DNA of 6,017 nt from JBAXBF01 sp034429745 (GCA_034429745.1 DAOUFY010000025.1:1-6017), one strand, 5' to 3'; positions 1 to 5,309 are shown, counted from the stretch's first letter. Numbers and translations are program-made. Notes: generated by a model from the sequence alone, not told the origin.

Positions 1-1
1 C

Positions 2-1435
2 CCCGGGTTAGCTATTGCACTGTTCTTCATTACCCCAATTGTCTATAGCATTCCTAACATGCTACTGGTGCGTGAGCTGCAATCCATGATGCCTGCTGAA
101 GGCGGCTATTATCATTGGGTTAAGCAAGCCATGGGACCCTTTGCTGGCTTTATGGCTGGTTGGATGAACTGGGTAGTGTCTTGGGTTGATGTTTCAATAT
201 ACCCGGTGCTGGCAGCATACTATCTTGGGTATTTTATTCCAATTATTCGAACTGGAGGCGAGATAGGCGGCATTTTCTTCTCCAGTGAAGTTCTTTCCTT
301 TATTGTAGCGCTGATCTTGATCTGGTCTATCAGTTATCTTAATATTCGAGGGGCAAGGCTAGCCGGGCTCATTACAAATTGGCTTAGCGTGTTTATGCTG
401 ACCCCGCTGGCAGTTATCTCTGTGCTTGGTATTTATAATTGGTTCCGCAGCGGGACAACCATTGCATTGCCACTCATTCCAGAAGGTTCTTCTTTTGTTG
501 GAGCTCTTAGCACAGGCATCTTCGTTGCCATGTGGAATTTTATGGGATGGGAGCTGCCCACCGCTGCTGGTGATGAAATTGTCAACCCGCGGCGCACCTA
601 TCCCTTAGCCATGGTGCTGGTGCTCATTGCTGCGATAGCTACCTACACCCTGCCTACGTTGGCTGGCTTGTACGGGGGTGCAGGTGAAGACGGAAAATAT
701 CAGCTGTGGGGAATTGAAGAATATGAAAGCGGCGAAGGCATAGGACCTGTTATGGAAGAGTATGGAATACCTCCTGAAAAACTTGAAGAATGGGGAGTGG
801 ATCCCAACAGTTCAGTTGGTTGGGAATTTCCTGATATAGCGCATGCTATTGGTGATAAACTGAGTGGAGCAAAAGACAGCCCTCTTGGACGCCTATTAGG
901 ACTAGCAGTAACCTTTTCCGCTGTACTTAGTATGATCGGTCTCTTCATTGGCAACAGTCTTGGGGGTACCCGCGTTCCCTTCGCCATGGCTGAAGACGGC
1001 ATGATGCCCACCTTTTTGGTCAAAGTTCACCCGCAATATGGCACGCCATGGGTTTCTATTATCTTGTGCGGCATCATCTTCAGCATTTTCTCACTCTCTG
1101 CCTTTGCAGCTTTAGTCGTCATTGATGTGTTCCTCAATATCGTTGTGCTGTTAATGCAATTCATTTCACTGTGGATTTTGCGCTTCAAGAAGCCGGAAAT
1201 TCCGCGTGATAAAATACCCGGTGGCATACTAGGGCTCATTTTAGTTACCTTGGGACCCACAGCCATTTTTATTCTTGCAGTCTATAGTCAAGTAATGGAA
1301 GAGGGAATGAAATCCATTGGATTGGCGTTAATTTTTGCTGCGATTGGTGCCTTACTATACTATCCTATCAAAGCCTTTATTAAACCCGGCATTCCTGATG
1401 TTAATCCCTTTACTGCAGCGGTTGAAATGGAGTGA
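2..1435 (+). CDS. APC-superfamily amino acid permease, 5'-partial
   Basis: Predicted inner-membrane amino acid or polyamine transporter of the APC (LeuT-fold) superfamily. The frame is open to the left edge, and the 19 codons before the first ATG (position 59) encode a hydrophobic helix, so that ATG is internal and the true start lies outside the window. 477 residues are visible. Near visible residues 33-39 is the motif EGGYYHW, the usual APC glycine/tyrosine signature after TM2. Around 176-200 a TM6-type stretch with WNFMGWE runs into a NPRR turn. Near the middle of the 3' half, AEDGMMP followed by YGTPW matches the conserved TM8-TM9 region. A hydrophilic, acidic insert of about 70 residues (roughly 225-293) separates TM7 and TM8 and should face outside. 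The substrate cannot be told from sequence. The gene converges on rplL and is functionally unrelated to its neighbours. Family assignment is firm; the specific transporter is unknown. Confidence 0.9.
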   Translation, partial: PGLAIALFFITPIVYSIPNMLLVRELQSMMPAEGGYYHWVKQAMGPFAGFMAGWMNWVVSWVDVSIYPVLAAYYLGYFIPIIRTGGEIGGIFFSSEVLSFIVALILIWSISYLNIRGARLAGLITNWLSVFMLTPLAVISVLGIYNWFRSGTTIALPLIPEGSSFVGALSTGIFVAMWNFMGWELPTAAGDEIVNPRRTYPLAMVLVLIAAIATYTLPTLAGLYGGAGEDGKYQLWGIEEYESGEGIGPVMEEYGIPPEKLEEWGVDPNSSVGWEFPDIAHAIGDKLSGAKDSPLGRLLGLAVTFSAVLSMIGLFIGNSLGGTRVPFAMAEDGMMPTFLVKVHPQYGTPWVSIILCGIIFSIFSLSAFAALVVIDVFLNIVVLLMQFISLWILRFKKPEIPRDKIPGGILGLILVTLGPTAIFILAVYSQVMEEGMKSIGLALIFAAIGALLYYPIKAFIKPGIPDVNPFTAAVEME

Positions 1436-1480
1436 ATTGCTTCCCTAATAAAGCCTCAGACGCAAAACACCTACCCAACA

Positions 1481-1524
1481 ATACAAACAGGGAGAGAAGA
1501 AAAGCTATCACTCCCTGTTTGTAT
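1481..1524. terminator. Bidirectional hairpin terminator between permease and rplL
   Basis: A perfect 14-bp inverted repeat (1481-1494 ATACAAACAGGGAG, and its complement at 1511-1524) encloses a 16-nt loop. The core is GGGAG/CTCCC, with an A-rich outer flank on one side and a T-rich outer flank on the other (TGTTTGTAT). Either strand therefore gives a stem followed by a U-rich run. It lies 45 bases after the permease stop and 25 bases after the rplL stop, which suits termination of both converging transcripts. The U-tract is interrupted by G, so termination may be incomplete. Confidence 0.8.
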
Positions 1525-1549
1525 ATCGAAATTGTAAGCGGATGACCAA

Positions 1550-1936
1550 CTAAACAATCTGAACGACTGCACCAGCTGCTTCTAGTTTGGCTTTTGCGTC
1601 GTTGGCAACTTCTTTGCTTACAGCCTCAAAGAGCTTGGCATCGGCTGTCTCAGCTAAATCTTTAGCATCTTTCAAACCGAGGTTTGTCAACTGTCGAATG
1701 ACCTTGATCACTTCAATTTTCTTTGGGCCAGAGTCTTTAATGATGACATCAAATTCGGTTTTCTCTTCCACCGGTTCTGCAGCTGCAGCACCTGCACCAG
1801 CTGCCGGCATAGCAGCCACTGCGACTGGAGCAGCAGCAGATACGCCCCACTTTTCCTCTAATTTCTTTGCCAACTCAGCGGCTTCGAGAACAGTTAATGC
1901 ACTTAATTCTTCTACTAATTTATCTAAATCTGCCAT
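1550..1936 (-). CDS. rplL: 50S ribosomal protein L7/L12
   Basis: Stalk protein of the large subunit. Dimers bind the L10 C-terminal helix and recruit and stimulate EF-G, EF-Tu and other GTPase factors. At 128 residues it has the normal three-part build: helical N-terminal dimerisation domain (about 1-32), Ala/Pro-rich hinge (about 33-57) and globular C-terminal domain from about 59 (EFDVIIKDSG onward). The factor-binding face is preserved as KKIEVIKVIR and LGLKDAKDL, matching the K65, I69, K70, R73, L80 and K84 positions of the E. coli protein. Less usual are TNLGL instead of TGLGL, a divergent segment at 95-106 lacking the usual prolines, and a C-terminal end in Val rather than Lys. The ATG is preceded by AAAGGAG (1944-1950) with 7-nt spacing. 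It follows rplJ by 54 bp, as expected for the stalk operon, and is the last gene: no rpoB follows. Confidence 0.98.
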   Translation of the reverse strand: MADLDKLVEELSALTVLEAAELAKKLEEKWGVSAAAPVAVAAMPAAGAGAAAAEPVEEKTEFDVIIKDSGPKKIEVIKVIRQLTNLGLKDAKDLAETADAKLFEAVSKEVANDAKAKLEAAGAVVQIV

Positions 1937-1990
1937 TTTTATACTCCTTTAGATGGTTTTTCTTTATTTAATTCTTTATTGAATAACGGC

Positions 1991-2512
1991 TTATCCTTCT
2001 TTTGTTGCATAAGCCTGACAAACAGCTGCCACACGACGCCCCGGCTCGGCCATCAAACGCGCTAGCTTACTAGCTGGTGCTTGGATAATACCGATCAATT
2101 GAGCGCGTAAGACAGGCAACGACGGCAAGTTCGCCAAAGCAATGGCTTCTTCCGCTGTAATAGGGTTCTTGCCTAAGAATCCACCTTTGACTTTTAAGGC
2201 TTCGGCGGTTTTCATATAATCTGCCAGCACCTTTGCTAACCCAGGGGGATCCTCAAAGGCAAAACCAATAGCGCTGCTTCCTTCCAACAATGATTCGGGA
2301 TACGAAAACCCGGCTTGCTTGCAAGCGATCCGCATGAGGGTATTTTTAACTACATGAAACTCACCGCCTTTTTCCCGGGCTAAACGGCGCAGCTCCTCAA
2401 GGTTCTTTACATTCAAGCCCACATACTCTGCGACGAAGGCAGCATGACTTTTTGTAAGCCATTCCTGATACTGCTTTACTATTTCCTGCTTCTGCTGCTT
2501 TTTTATAGCCAA
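1991..2512 (-). CDS. rplJ: 50S ribosomal protein L10
   Basis: Base of the ribosomal stalk: it binds 23S rRNA next to L11 and carries L7/L12 dimers on its C-terminal helix. In most bacteria L10, with L12, also represses its own mRNA. The 173 residues fit the family. The N-terminal RNA-binding domain carries the typical KNTLMRIA segment (about 57-63). A central GGFLGK region follows, then the C-terminal helix from about 145 that docks L12. The start codon is TTG at 2512, chosen because a full anti-16S match (AAGGAGGTGAT) ends just upstream and because the predicted N-terminus (MAIKKQQKQ) is typical for L10. It sits downstream of a 209-base leader after rplA and is coupled to rplL 54 bp further on. 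Confidence 0.97.
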   Translation of the reverse strand: MAIKKQQKQEIVKQYQEWLTKSHAAFVAEYVGLNVKNLEELRRLAREKGGEFHVVKNTLMRIACKQAGFSYPESLLEGSSAIGFAFEDPPGLAKVLADYMKTAEALKVKGGFLGKNPITAEEAIALANLPSLPVLRAQLIGIIQAPASKLARLMAEPGRRVAAVCQAYATKEG

Positions 2513-2516
2513 ACGA

Positions 2517-2527
2517 TATCACCTCCT
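2517..2527 (-). promoter_or_regulatory. Ribosome binding site deciding the TTG start of rplJ
   Basis: On the minus strand AAGGAGGTGAT occurs 4 bases before the TTG codon (2510-2512), with 8 bases between GGAGGT and the codon. It matches the 16S 3' end almost completely, and this strong site can offset the weak TTG codon. No ATG in frame lies nearby that would give a better L10 N-terminus. Confidence 0.85.
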
Positions 2528-2541
2528 TTTTTAAATAATTA

Positions 2542-2580
2542 GGTCTTTACCCTTTTCCCAGAGACAAGTCGGTAAAGACC
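2542..2580 (-). terminator. Attenuator-like hairpin before rplJ
   Basis: A perfect 10-bp inverted repeat (GGTCTTTACC at 2571-2580 against 2542-2551 on the minus strand, 19-nt loop) lies 15 bases upstream of the rplJ ribosome binding site. On the RNA it is followed by UAAUUAUUU, an AU-rich but broken U-tract. Many bacteria partially terminate between rplA and rplJ to set the ratio of L1/L11 to L10/L12, and this position fits. The poor U-tract makes intrinsic termination uncertain; it could instead be a structural part of the leader or an RNase site. Confidence 0.5.
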
Positions 2581-2586
2581 CTGATG

Positions 2587-2631
2587 AACCAAAGGCAACA
2601 GCTGAACTGCTGCAGCCTTAATATTTTGGTT
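2587..2631 (-). promoter_or_regulatory. Second stem-loop of the rplJ leader
   Basis: On the minus strand AACCAAA (2625-2631) can pair with TTTGGTT (2587-2593). Inside it GCAGCAG pairs with CTGTTGC around a UUCAG loop, with one G-U pair. The element lies between the L10-binding motif and the attenuator-like hairpin. It may be an arm of the L10 leader or an alternative to the downstream stem; no direct complementarity to that stem is evident, so a switching role is unproven. Confidence 0.5.
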
Positions 2632-2638
2632 ATGGAGC

Positions 2639-2689
2639 TTCACCTAAGCAGGATATTAAGCAACCTACGCACCTGCTGTCTCGGGTGAA
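2639..2689 (-). ncRNA. L10 leader (L10-L12 mRNA binding site)
   Basis: A cis-acting RNA upstream of rplJ that closely matches the widespread L10 leader motif. On the minus strand the outer stem UUCACC (2684-2689) pairs with GGUGAA (2639-2644). The inner stem GCAGG (2672-2676) pairs with CCUGC (2648-2652). The asymmetric bulge between them reads CGAGACA on the 5' side, as in the kink-turn-like site recognised by the L10-L12 complex, and the apical loop holds the common UUAAUAU segment. Known function in the family is feedback repression of rplJ-rplL when L10 is in excess. Position and motif agree; binding in this organism is inferred. Confidence 0.85.
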
Positions 2690-2692
2690 AAG

Positions 2693-2721
2693 ATGATAAA
2701 ATACAAACTTTTCTTAGTCGA
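2693..2721 (-). promoter_or_regulatory. Weak candidate promoter for the rplJ-rplL leader
   Basis: On the minus strand TCGACT (2716-2721) and TATCAT (2693-2698) are separated by 17 bases, giving 4/6 and 5/6 matches to the sigma-70-type boxes. A start about 7 bases downstream would begin the transcript almost exactly at the L10-leader outer stem. AT-rich DNA yields such matches by chance, and rplJ may simply be read through from rplA. Confidence 0.25.
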
Positions 2722-3441
2722 TTACTCTCCTGCTTCCATAGATTGTGCTTGAACAGCATCAACCCGAATGCCTGGTCCCATAGTGGCGCTTAATGTAATG
2801 CGGCGGATATAATTACCCTTTGCCGCAGCTGGCTTTGCCTTCTTAACGGCATCCATCAAAGCCGCTAAGTTACCGTAAAGGTGTTTGTTCTCAAAAGAGA
2901 CTTTGCCGATAGGCACATGCAAGTTAGCCGTTTTATCTGTTCTAAATTCAACGCGCCCGGCTTTTGCTTCTTGAATAGCACGCGGCAAATCAGCTTCTTG
3001 AACAACAGTACCTGCTTTGGGGTTTGGCATAAGCCCGCGCGGACCTAAAATACGTCCCAAACTACCGACTTTCCCCATCATTTCTGGGGTAGCAATGGCA
3101 ATATCAAAATCTGTCCAACCGCTTTGGATCTTTTTAATCCCCTCATCATCATCAATAACGAAATCTGCACCTGCTTTACGAGCGGCAGCAGCACCTTCAC
3201 CTTGAGCAAAAACACATACCCGAATGGTTTTGCCAATTCCATAAGGCAGCACAACCACGTCTCTCACTTGCTGTTCTGCATGGCGTACATCAACACCTAA
3301 CCGCAAATGCGCTTCCACCGTAGCATCAAATTTCGTGATGGACGTTTGCTTCACTAAATCTATGGCTTCTGAAGGTGAATAGTACTTTCCTCGATCGACC
3401 TTTTCCAAAGCTGCTAAATATTTTTTTCCATGTTTTGGCAT
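2722..3441 (-). CDS. rplA: 50S ribosomal protein L1
   Basis: Forms the mobile L1 stalk near the ribosomal E site, binding helices 76-78 of 23S rRNA and helping release deacylated tRNA. It also acts as translational repressor of its own operon. The 239 residues are slightly above the usual 229-235. Domain I is made of both ends (about 1-68 and 160-239) and includes TVEAHLRLGVD (41-51) and the TMGPGI segment (220-225) that contacts RNA. Domain II (about 69-159) ends in the hallmark GRILGPRGLMPNPKAGTV (129-146). The ATG at 3441 has AAAGGAG at 3447-3453, 5 nt upstream. An L1-site mimic directly precedes this ribosome binding site. It follows rplK by 55 bp. Confidence 0.98.
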   Translation of the reverse strand: MPKHGKKYLAALEKVDRGKYYSPSEAIDLVKQTSITKFDATVEAHLRLGVDVRHAEQQVRDVVVLPYGIGKTIRVCVFAQGEGAAAARKAGADFVIDDDEGIKKIQSGWTDFDIAIATPEMMGKVGSLGRILGPRGLMPNPKAGTVVQEADLPRAIQEAKAGRVEFRTDKTANLHVPIGKVSFENKHLYGNLAALMDAVKKAKPAAAKGNYIRRITLSATMGPGIRVDAVQAQSMEAGE

Positions 3442-3453
3442 AAATACTCCTTT

Positions 3454-3481
3454 GTGGTAATAACGGGCGGTGCCCTCCCAC
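3454..3481 (-). promoter_or_regulatory. Predicted L1-binding operator in front of rplA
   Basis: On the minus strand the RNA folds as an outer stem GUGG/CCAC (3478-3481 with 3454-3457) and an inner stem GGGC/GCCC around a 3-nt loop. Between the stems is an asymmetric internal loop, GA on the 5' side and GUUAUUA on the 3' side. From memory, the L1-binding region of 23S rRNA has the same layout (GUGGGAGG on one side, AAAUACCAC on the other). The 3' strand of the outer stem abuts the AAAGGAG ribosome binding site, so L1 bound here could block initiation at rplA. Confidence 0.8.
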
Positions 3482-3496
3482 TTTTTTCAAACGATA

Positions 3497-3922
3497 TTAT
3501 CCTTCAATGGTGATCCCCATATTGCGTGCCGTACCTTCAATTTGGCGCATGGCACCTTCAATATCCAATGCGTTGAGGTCTTTCATCTTTTGCTCGGCGA
3601 TCTCGCGTATTTGAGCCCGGGTAACCTTGCCCACTTTTTCGCGTTTCGGCGAAGCTGAGCCTTTTTCAATTCCGGCTGCCTTCTTTAATAGAACTGAAGC
3701 AGGCGGACTTTTAAGCACAAAAGTGAAAGAACCGTCAGAATACACAGTAATTTCCGCTGGCACAATTTCGCCAACTCGATTGGCTGTACGAGCATTATAC
3801 TCTTTACAAAAAGCCATTAAATTGATGCCATGTCCAGCTAATGCAGGACCAATTGGCGGTGCAGGAGTAGCCTTCCCGGCTTGAATCTGCAAACGTACAA
3901 CTGCTTTTAACTTTTTTGCCAC
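3497..3922 (-). CDS. rplK: 50S ribosomal protein L11
   Basis: Binds the GTPase-associated centre of 23S rRNA at the stalk base, with L10, and works in factor-dependent GTP hydrolysis and the stringent response. With the GTG start at 3922 it has 141 residues, the standard L11 length. The N-terminal domain carries the proline-rich segment TPAPPIGPAL (19-28), the thiopeptide-binding face, then HGINLMAFCKEYNART (31-46). The rRNA-binding C-terminal domain begins near 70 and includes SPPASVLLKKAAG. A longer frame opens with another GTG at 3970, but those 16 codons are cysteine-rich, unlike L11, and coincide with the L1-operator hairpin; AAGGAGG at 3927-3933 supports GTG 3922. The variant LAGHGIN replaces the usual LGQHGVN. 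Confidence 0.97.
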   Translation of the reverse strand: MAKKLKAVVRLQIQAGKATPAPPIGPALAGHGINLMAFCKEYNARTANRVGEIVPAEITVYSDGSFTFVLKSPPASVLLKKAAGIEKGSASPKREKVGKVTRAQIREIAEQKMKDLNALDIEGAMRQIEGTARNMGITIEG

Positions 3923-3926
3923 ACAT

Positions 3927-3933
3927 CCTCCTT
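3927..3933 (-). promoter_or_regulatory. Ribosome binding site deciding the GTG start of rplK
   Basis: AAGGAGG on the minus strand lies 4 bases before GTG at 3920-3922. Spacing is short but the match is strong, and this start gives the canonical L11 N-terminus (MAKKLKAVV). The ATG at 3924-3926 is out of frame. Confidence 0.85.
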
Positions 3934-3934
3934 C

Positions 3935-3970
3935 GTGGTGATAGCGGGTGTATCGTGGACACCCTCCCAC
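3935..3970 (-). promoter_or_regulatory. Predicted L1-binding operator in front of rplK
   Basis: Same architecture as the element before rplA. The outer stem GUGG/CCAC pairs 3967-3970 with 3935-3938. The internal loop has GA opposite GCUAUCA. The inner stem is GGGUGU/ACACCC around the 7-nt loop CCACGAU. The inner stem differs in length and sequence from the rplA copy while pairing is kept, which supports a conserved RNA structure. It directly precedes the rplK ribosome binding site, where L1 is known to act in other bacteria. Confidence 0.82.
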
Positions 3971-3978
3971 TTTATTTA

Positions 3979-4009
3979 ATTATATTTTTATATTTTTTCT
4001 ACTTGTAAA
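3979..4009 (-). promoter_or_regulatory. Candidate promoter upstream of rplK
   Basis: On the minus strand TTTACA (4004-4009) lies 19 bases before TATAAT (3979-3984), in the A+T-rich DNA spanning the end of nusG. The -10 box is perfect and the -35 is 5/6, but the spacer is longer than the preferred 17. Initiation about 7 bases downstream would put the RNA 5' end next to the L1 operator at 3970. A separate promoter before rplK is known in E. coli. AT-richness makes chance matches possible. Confidence 0.4.
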
Positions 4010-4662
4010 AAATCCAATTCGACGGGTGTCTCCCGGCCGAACATATTAACCATCACACGAACTCGAGAGCGTTCCTGATCAATTTCAGATACAATTCCAC
4101 GAAAGTCATTAAACGGTCCATCAATAATGCGTACCTTTTCTCCCACGCGAAACGTTACCTTAATGCGTGGCGAATCCGCTTCCATTCGCTTGATAATTTG
4201 CGATACATCCTCAGGACGCAGCGGTGTAGGCATGTTACCCATACCCACAAAGCCGGTTACCCCTGGCGTATTTCTCACCACGAACCACGAATCATCGGTT
4301 AGGATCATATTGACGAGAATATAGCCTGGAAAAACCCGCTTTTCCATTTTTCTGCGCTTCCCATCTCGAACCTCGATCTCTTCTTCAGTGGGAACGACCA
4401 CATCAAATATTTTATCCTTCATTCCCATTGATTCGATTCGCTGCTCAAGATTGTGGCGCACCTTATTTTCATACCCTGAATAGCAATGGACAACATACCA
4501 TGCCCGTTCGCCGGATGCTGGCTCCTCCTGCTCAGAAGAACTCTTATCAGCAGCAAAGACAGAAAGAGCATCTCCTTCCTCATGAAGCGGCAGAGAACCA
4601 GGTTCTGGATCTAAGTGAACCTCTATATTCTGAGATGCATTATCTAACTCTTGTTCGTCCAT
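3988..4662 (-). CDS. nusG: Transcription termination/antitermination factor NusG, with acidic N-terminal extension
   Basis: Universal transcription elongation factor that binds RNA polymerase through its NGN domain and links it to Rho or the ribosome through its KOW domain. Of 224 residues, about 54-160 form the NGN domain (AWYVVHCYSGYENKV, then FPGYILVNM and NTPGVTGFVG). About 172-224 form the KOW domain (FRVGEKVRIIDGPF, ending in ELDFLQVEKI). The first 53 residues are an extra low-complexity tail with 15 Asp/Glu and only 2 Lys/Arg, so the protein is longer than the usual 175-185. The ATG at 4662 has a modest AAAGGA site; no in-frame ATG lies closer to the NGN domain, so the extension looks real. 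The gene lies 35 bp after secE and 65 bp before rplK. Confidence 0.97.
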   Translation of the reverse strand: MDEQELDNASQNIEVHLDPEPGSLPLHEEGDALSVFAADKSSSEQEEPASGERAWYVVHCYSGYENKVRHNLEQRIESMGMKDKIFDVVVPTEEEIEVRDGKRRKMEKRVFPGYILVNMILTDDSWFVVRNTPGVTGFVGMGNMPTPLRPEDVSQIIKRMEADSPRIKVTFRVGEKVRIIDGPFNDFRGIVSEIDQERSRVRVMVNMFGRETPVELDFLQVEKI

Positions 4663-4697
4663 GCTATCCTTTTATCAAAATATTCACACTCAAGACT

Positions 4698-4922
4698 TTA
4701 CTGTGCCCCCAAAATTAAAGCGAAGAAACGGGAAAAAAGCACATCAAAAATCGCCAAAAAACTGCTTAAGGCAAGCACAACAATAATAACAATCGTGGTT
4801 AAATGAGTTGCTTCTTCGCGGGTTGGCCAGCTTACCTTACGCAACTCTCCAATTGTCTCACGAATGTAACGCTGAATAGCGTTGGGTTCTTTTGCTTCTT
4901 TTTTTACGATTTCCTTAGTCAT
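4698..4922 (-). CDS. secE: Preprotein translocase subunit SecE
   Basis: Essential small subunit of the SecYEG protein-conducting channel, clamping SecY in the inner membrane. It has 74 residues in the single-helix form usual outside enterobacteria. A charged N-terminal region is followed by the amphipathic cytoplasmic helix (about 14-30), the signature ELRKVSWPTREEA (26-38) and one transmembrane helix (about 42-62). The ATG at 4922 is preferred over a GTG at 4958: AGGAG (4931-4935) sits 8 nt before the ATG, whereas the GTG lies inside a strong hairpin. nusG follows after 35 bp, the near-universal secE-nusG order. Confidence 0.95.
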   Translation of the reverse strand: MTKEIVKKEAKEPNAIQRYIRETIGELRKVSWPTREEATHLTTIVIIVVLALSSFLAIFDVLFSRFFALILGAQ

Positions 4923-4930
4923 GCAATATT

Positions 4931-4935
4931 CTCCT
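4931..4935 (-). promoter_or_regulatory. Ribosome binding site deciding the secE start
   Basis: AGGAG on the minus strand with 8-nt spacing to ATG 4920-4922. This supports the 74-residue SecE over the 86-residue reading that begins at GTG 4958. Confidence 0.75.
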
Positions 4936-4954
4936 GAAGCGTTACCCTTTTGAC

Positions 4955-4997
4955 TCACAAACTTCCGACACTGTCATGCAGCGCGGAAGCTTTGTGA
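4955..4997 (-). other. Strong hairpin between tRNA-Trp and secE
   Basis: On the minus strand the arm at 4984-4997 (TCACAAAGCTTCCG) pairs with the arm at 4955-4967 (CGGAAGTTTGTGA) over 13 bp with one bulged G. Inside, CGCTG pairs with CAGTG (one G-U) around a CATGA loop. The stem lies 17 bases after the tRNA 3' end and 32 bases before the secE ATG. It is followed by GUCAAAAGGG, not a U-tract, so it does not look like an intrinsic terminator. A role in processing the tRNA-mRNA transcript or protecting the secE mRNA 5' end is inferred. Confidence 0.7.
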
Positions 4998-5014
4998 TAC
5001 TCAAGGACATTAGA

Positions 5015-5087
5015 CAGGCCAGGCAGGAATCGAACCCACAACCCCCGATTTTGGAGATCGGTGCTCTACCAATTGAGCTACTGGCCT
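5015..5087 (-). tRNA. trnW: tRNA-Trp (anticodon CCA)
   Basis: A complete 73-nt cloverleaf. The acceptor stem AGGCCAG/CTGGCCT has 7 pairs. The D arm is GCTC/GAGC with an AATTGGTA loop. The anticodon stem CCGAT/ATCGG encloses loop CTCCAAA, giving anticodon CCA. The T arm carries TTCGAAT. The discriminator is G73, as expected for bacterial tRNA-Trp. The 3' CCA is not encoded and must be added by tRNA nucleotidyltransferase. It lies inside the cluster, 31 bases after rpmG and 92 bases before secE, same strand, so it is probably cut from a polycistronic transcript. Confidence 0.97.
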
Positions 5088-5118
5088 AAACTCACTCTCA
5101 TCGTACTACTCTTGAACG

Positions 5119-5286
5119 CTATTTTGTTTCCCGATGAGTCGTATGCTTGCGACAACGCGGACAATACTTCTTCAACTCTAAACGGCCAGGATCGTTGCGG
5201 CGATTTTTCTGAGAGGTATAATTACGCTCTTTGCACTCACTGCAAGCTAATGTAATCACCGGCCGTACATCTTTTTGCTTTGCCAT
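5119..5286 (-). CDS. rpmG: 50S ribosomal protein L33, zinc-binding form
   Basis: Small basic protein of the large subunit near the E site. The 55-codon frame runs from ATG 5286 to TAG 5119 and begins MAKQKDVRPVITLACSEC. Two CxxC pairs, CSEC (15-18) and CPRC (42-45), form the zinc ribbon of the C+ type of L33. Between them is the usual basic stretch with NYTSQKNRRNDPGRLELKKY, and the C-terminus is HTTHRETK. Length fits the family (49-56). The ribosome binding site is weak (AAGGG about 9 nt upstream), suggesting coupling to tuf, which ends 23 bp before it. Confidence 0.96.
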   Translation of the reverse strand: MAKQKDVRPVITLACSECKERNYTSQKNRRNDPGRLELKKYCPRCRKHTTHRETK

Positions 5287-5309
5287 TATTATAACCCTTA
5301 TTTAAGTAA

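Noticed and set aside
59..61. ATG as the start of the permease
   Set aside because: The frame stays open to the left edge and encodes a hydrophobic helix just before this codon, and TM1 would be missing.
700..1266. Minus-strand open frames opposite the permease
   Set aside because: Low-complexity translations antisense to a clear membrane protein; no start signals or recognisable domains.
1587..1952. Plus-strand open frame of 121 codons opposite rplL
   Set aside because: It is an antisense shadow of the Ala-rich rplL gene, with no ribosome binding site or family resemblance.
3923..3970. 16-codon N-terminal extension of L11 from GTG 3970
   Set aside because: The codons coincide with the L1-operator hairpin and ribosome binding site, and the residues do not resemble any L11 N-terminus.
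4923..4958. 12-codon N-terminal extension of SecE from GTG 4958
   Set aside because: The GTG is buried in a strong hairpin and the ATG at 4922 has a well placed AGGAG.
5061..5255. Plus-strand open frame of 64 codons
   Set aside because: It runs antisense through tRNA-Trp and rpmG, both of which are well supported on the other strand.
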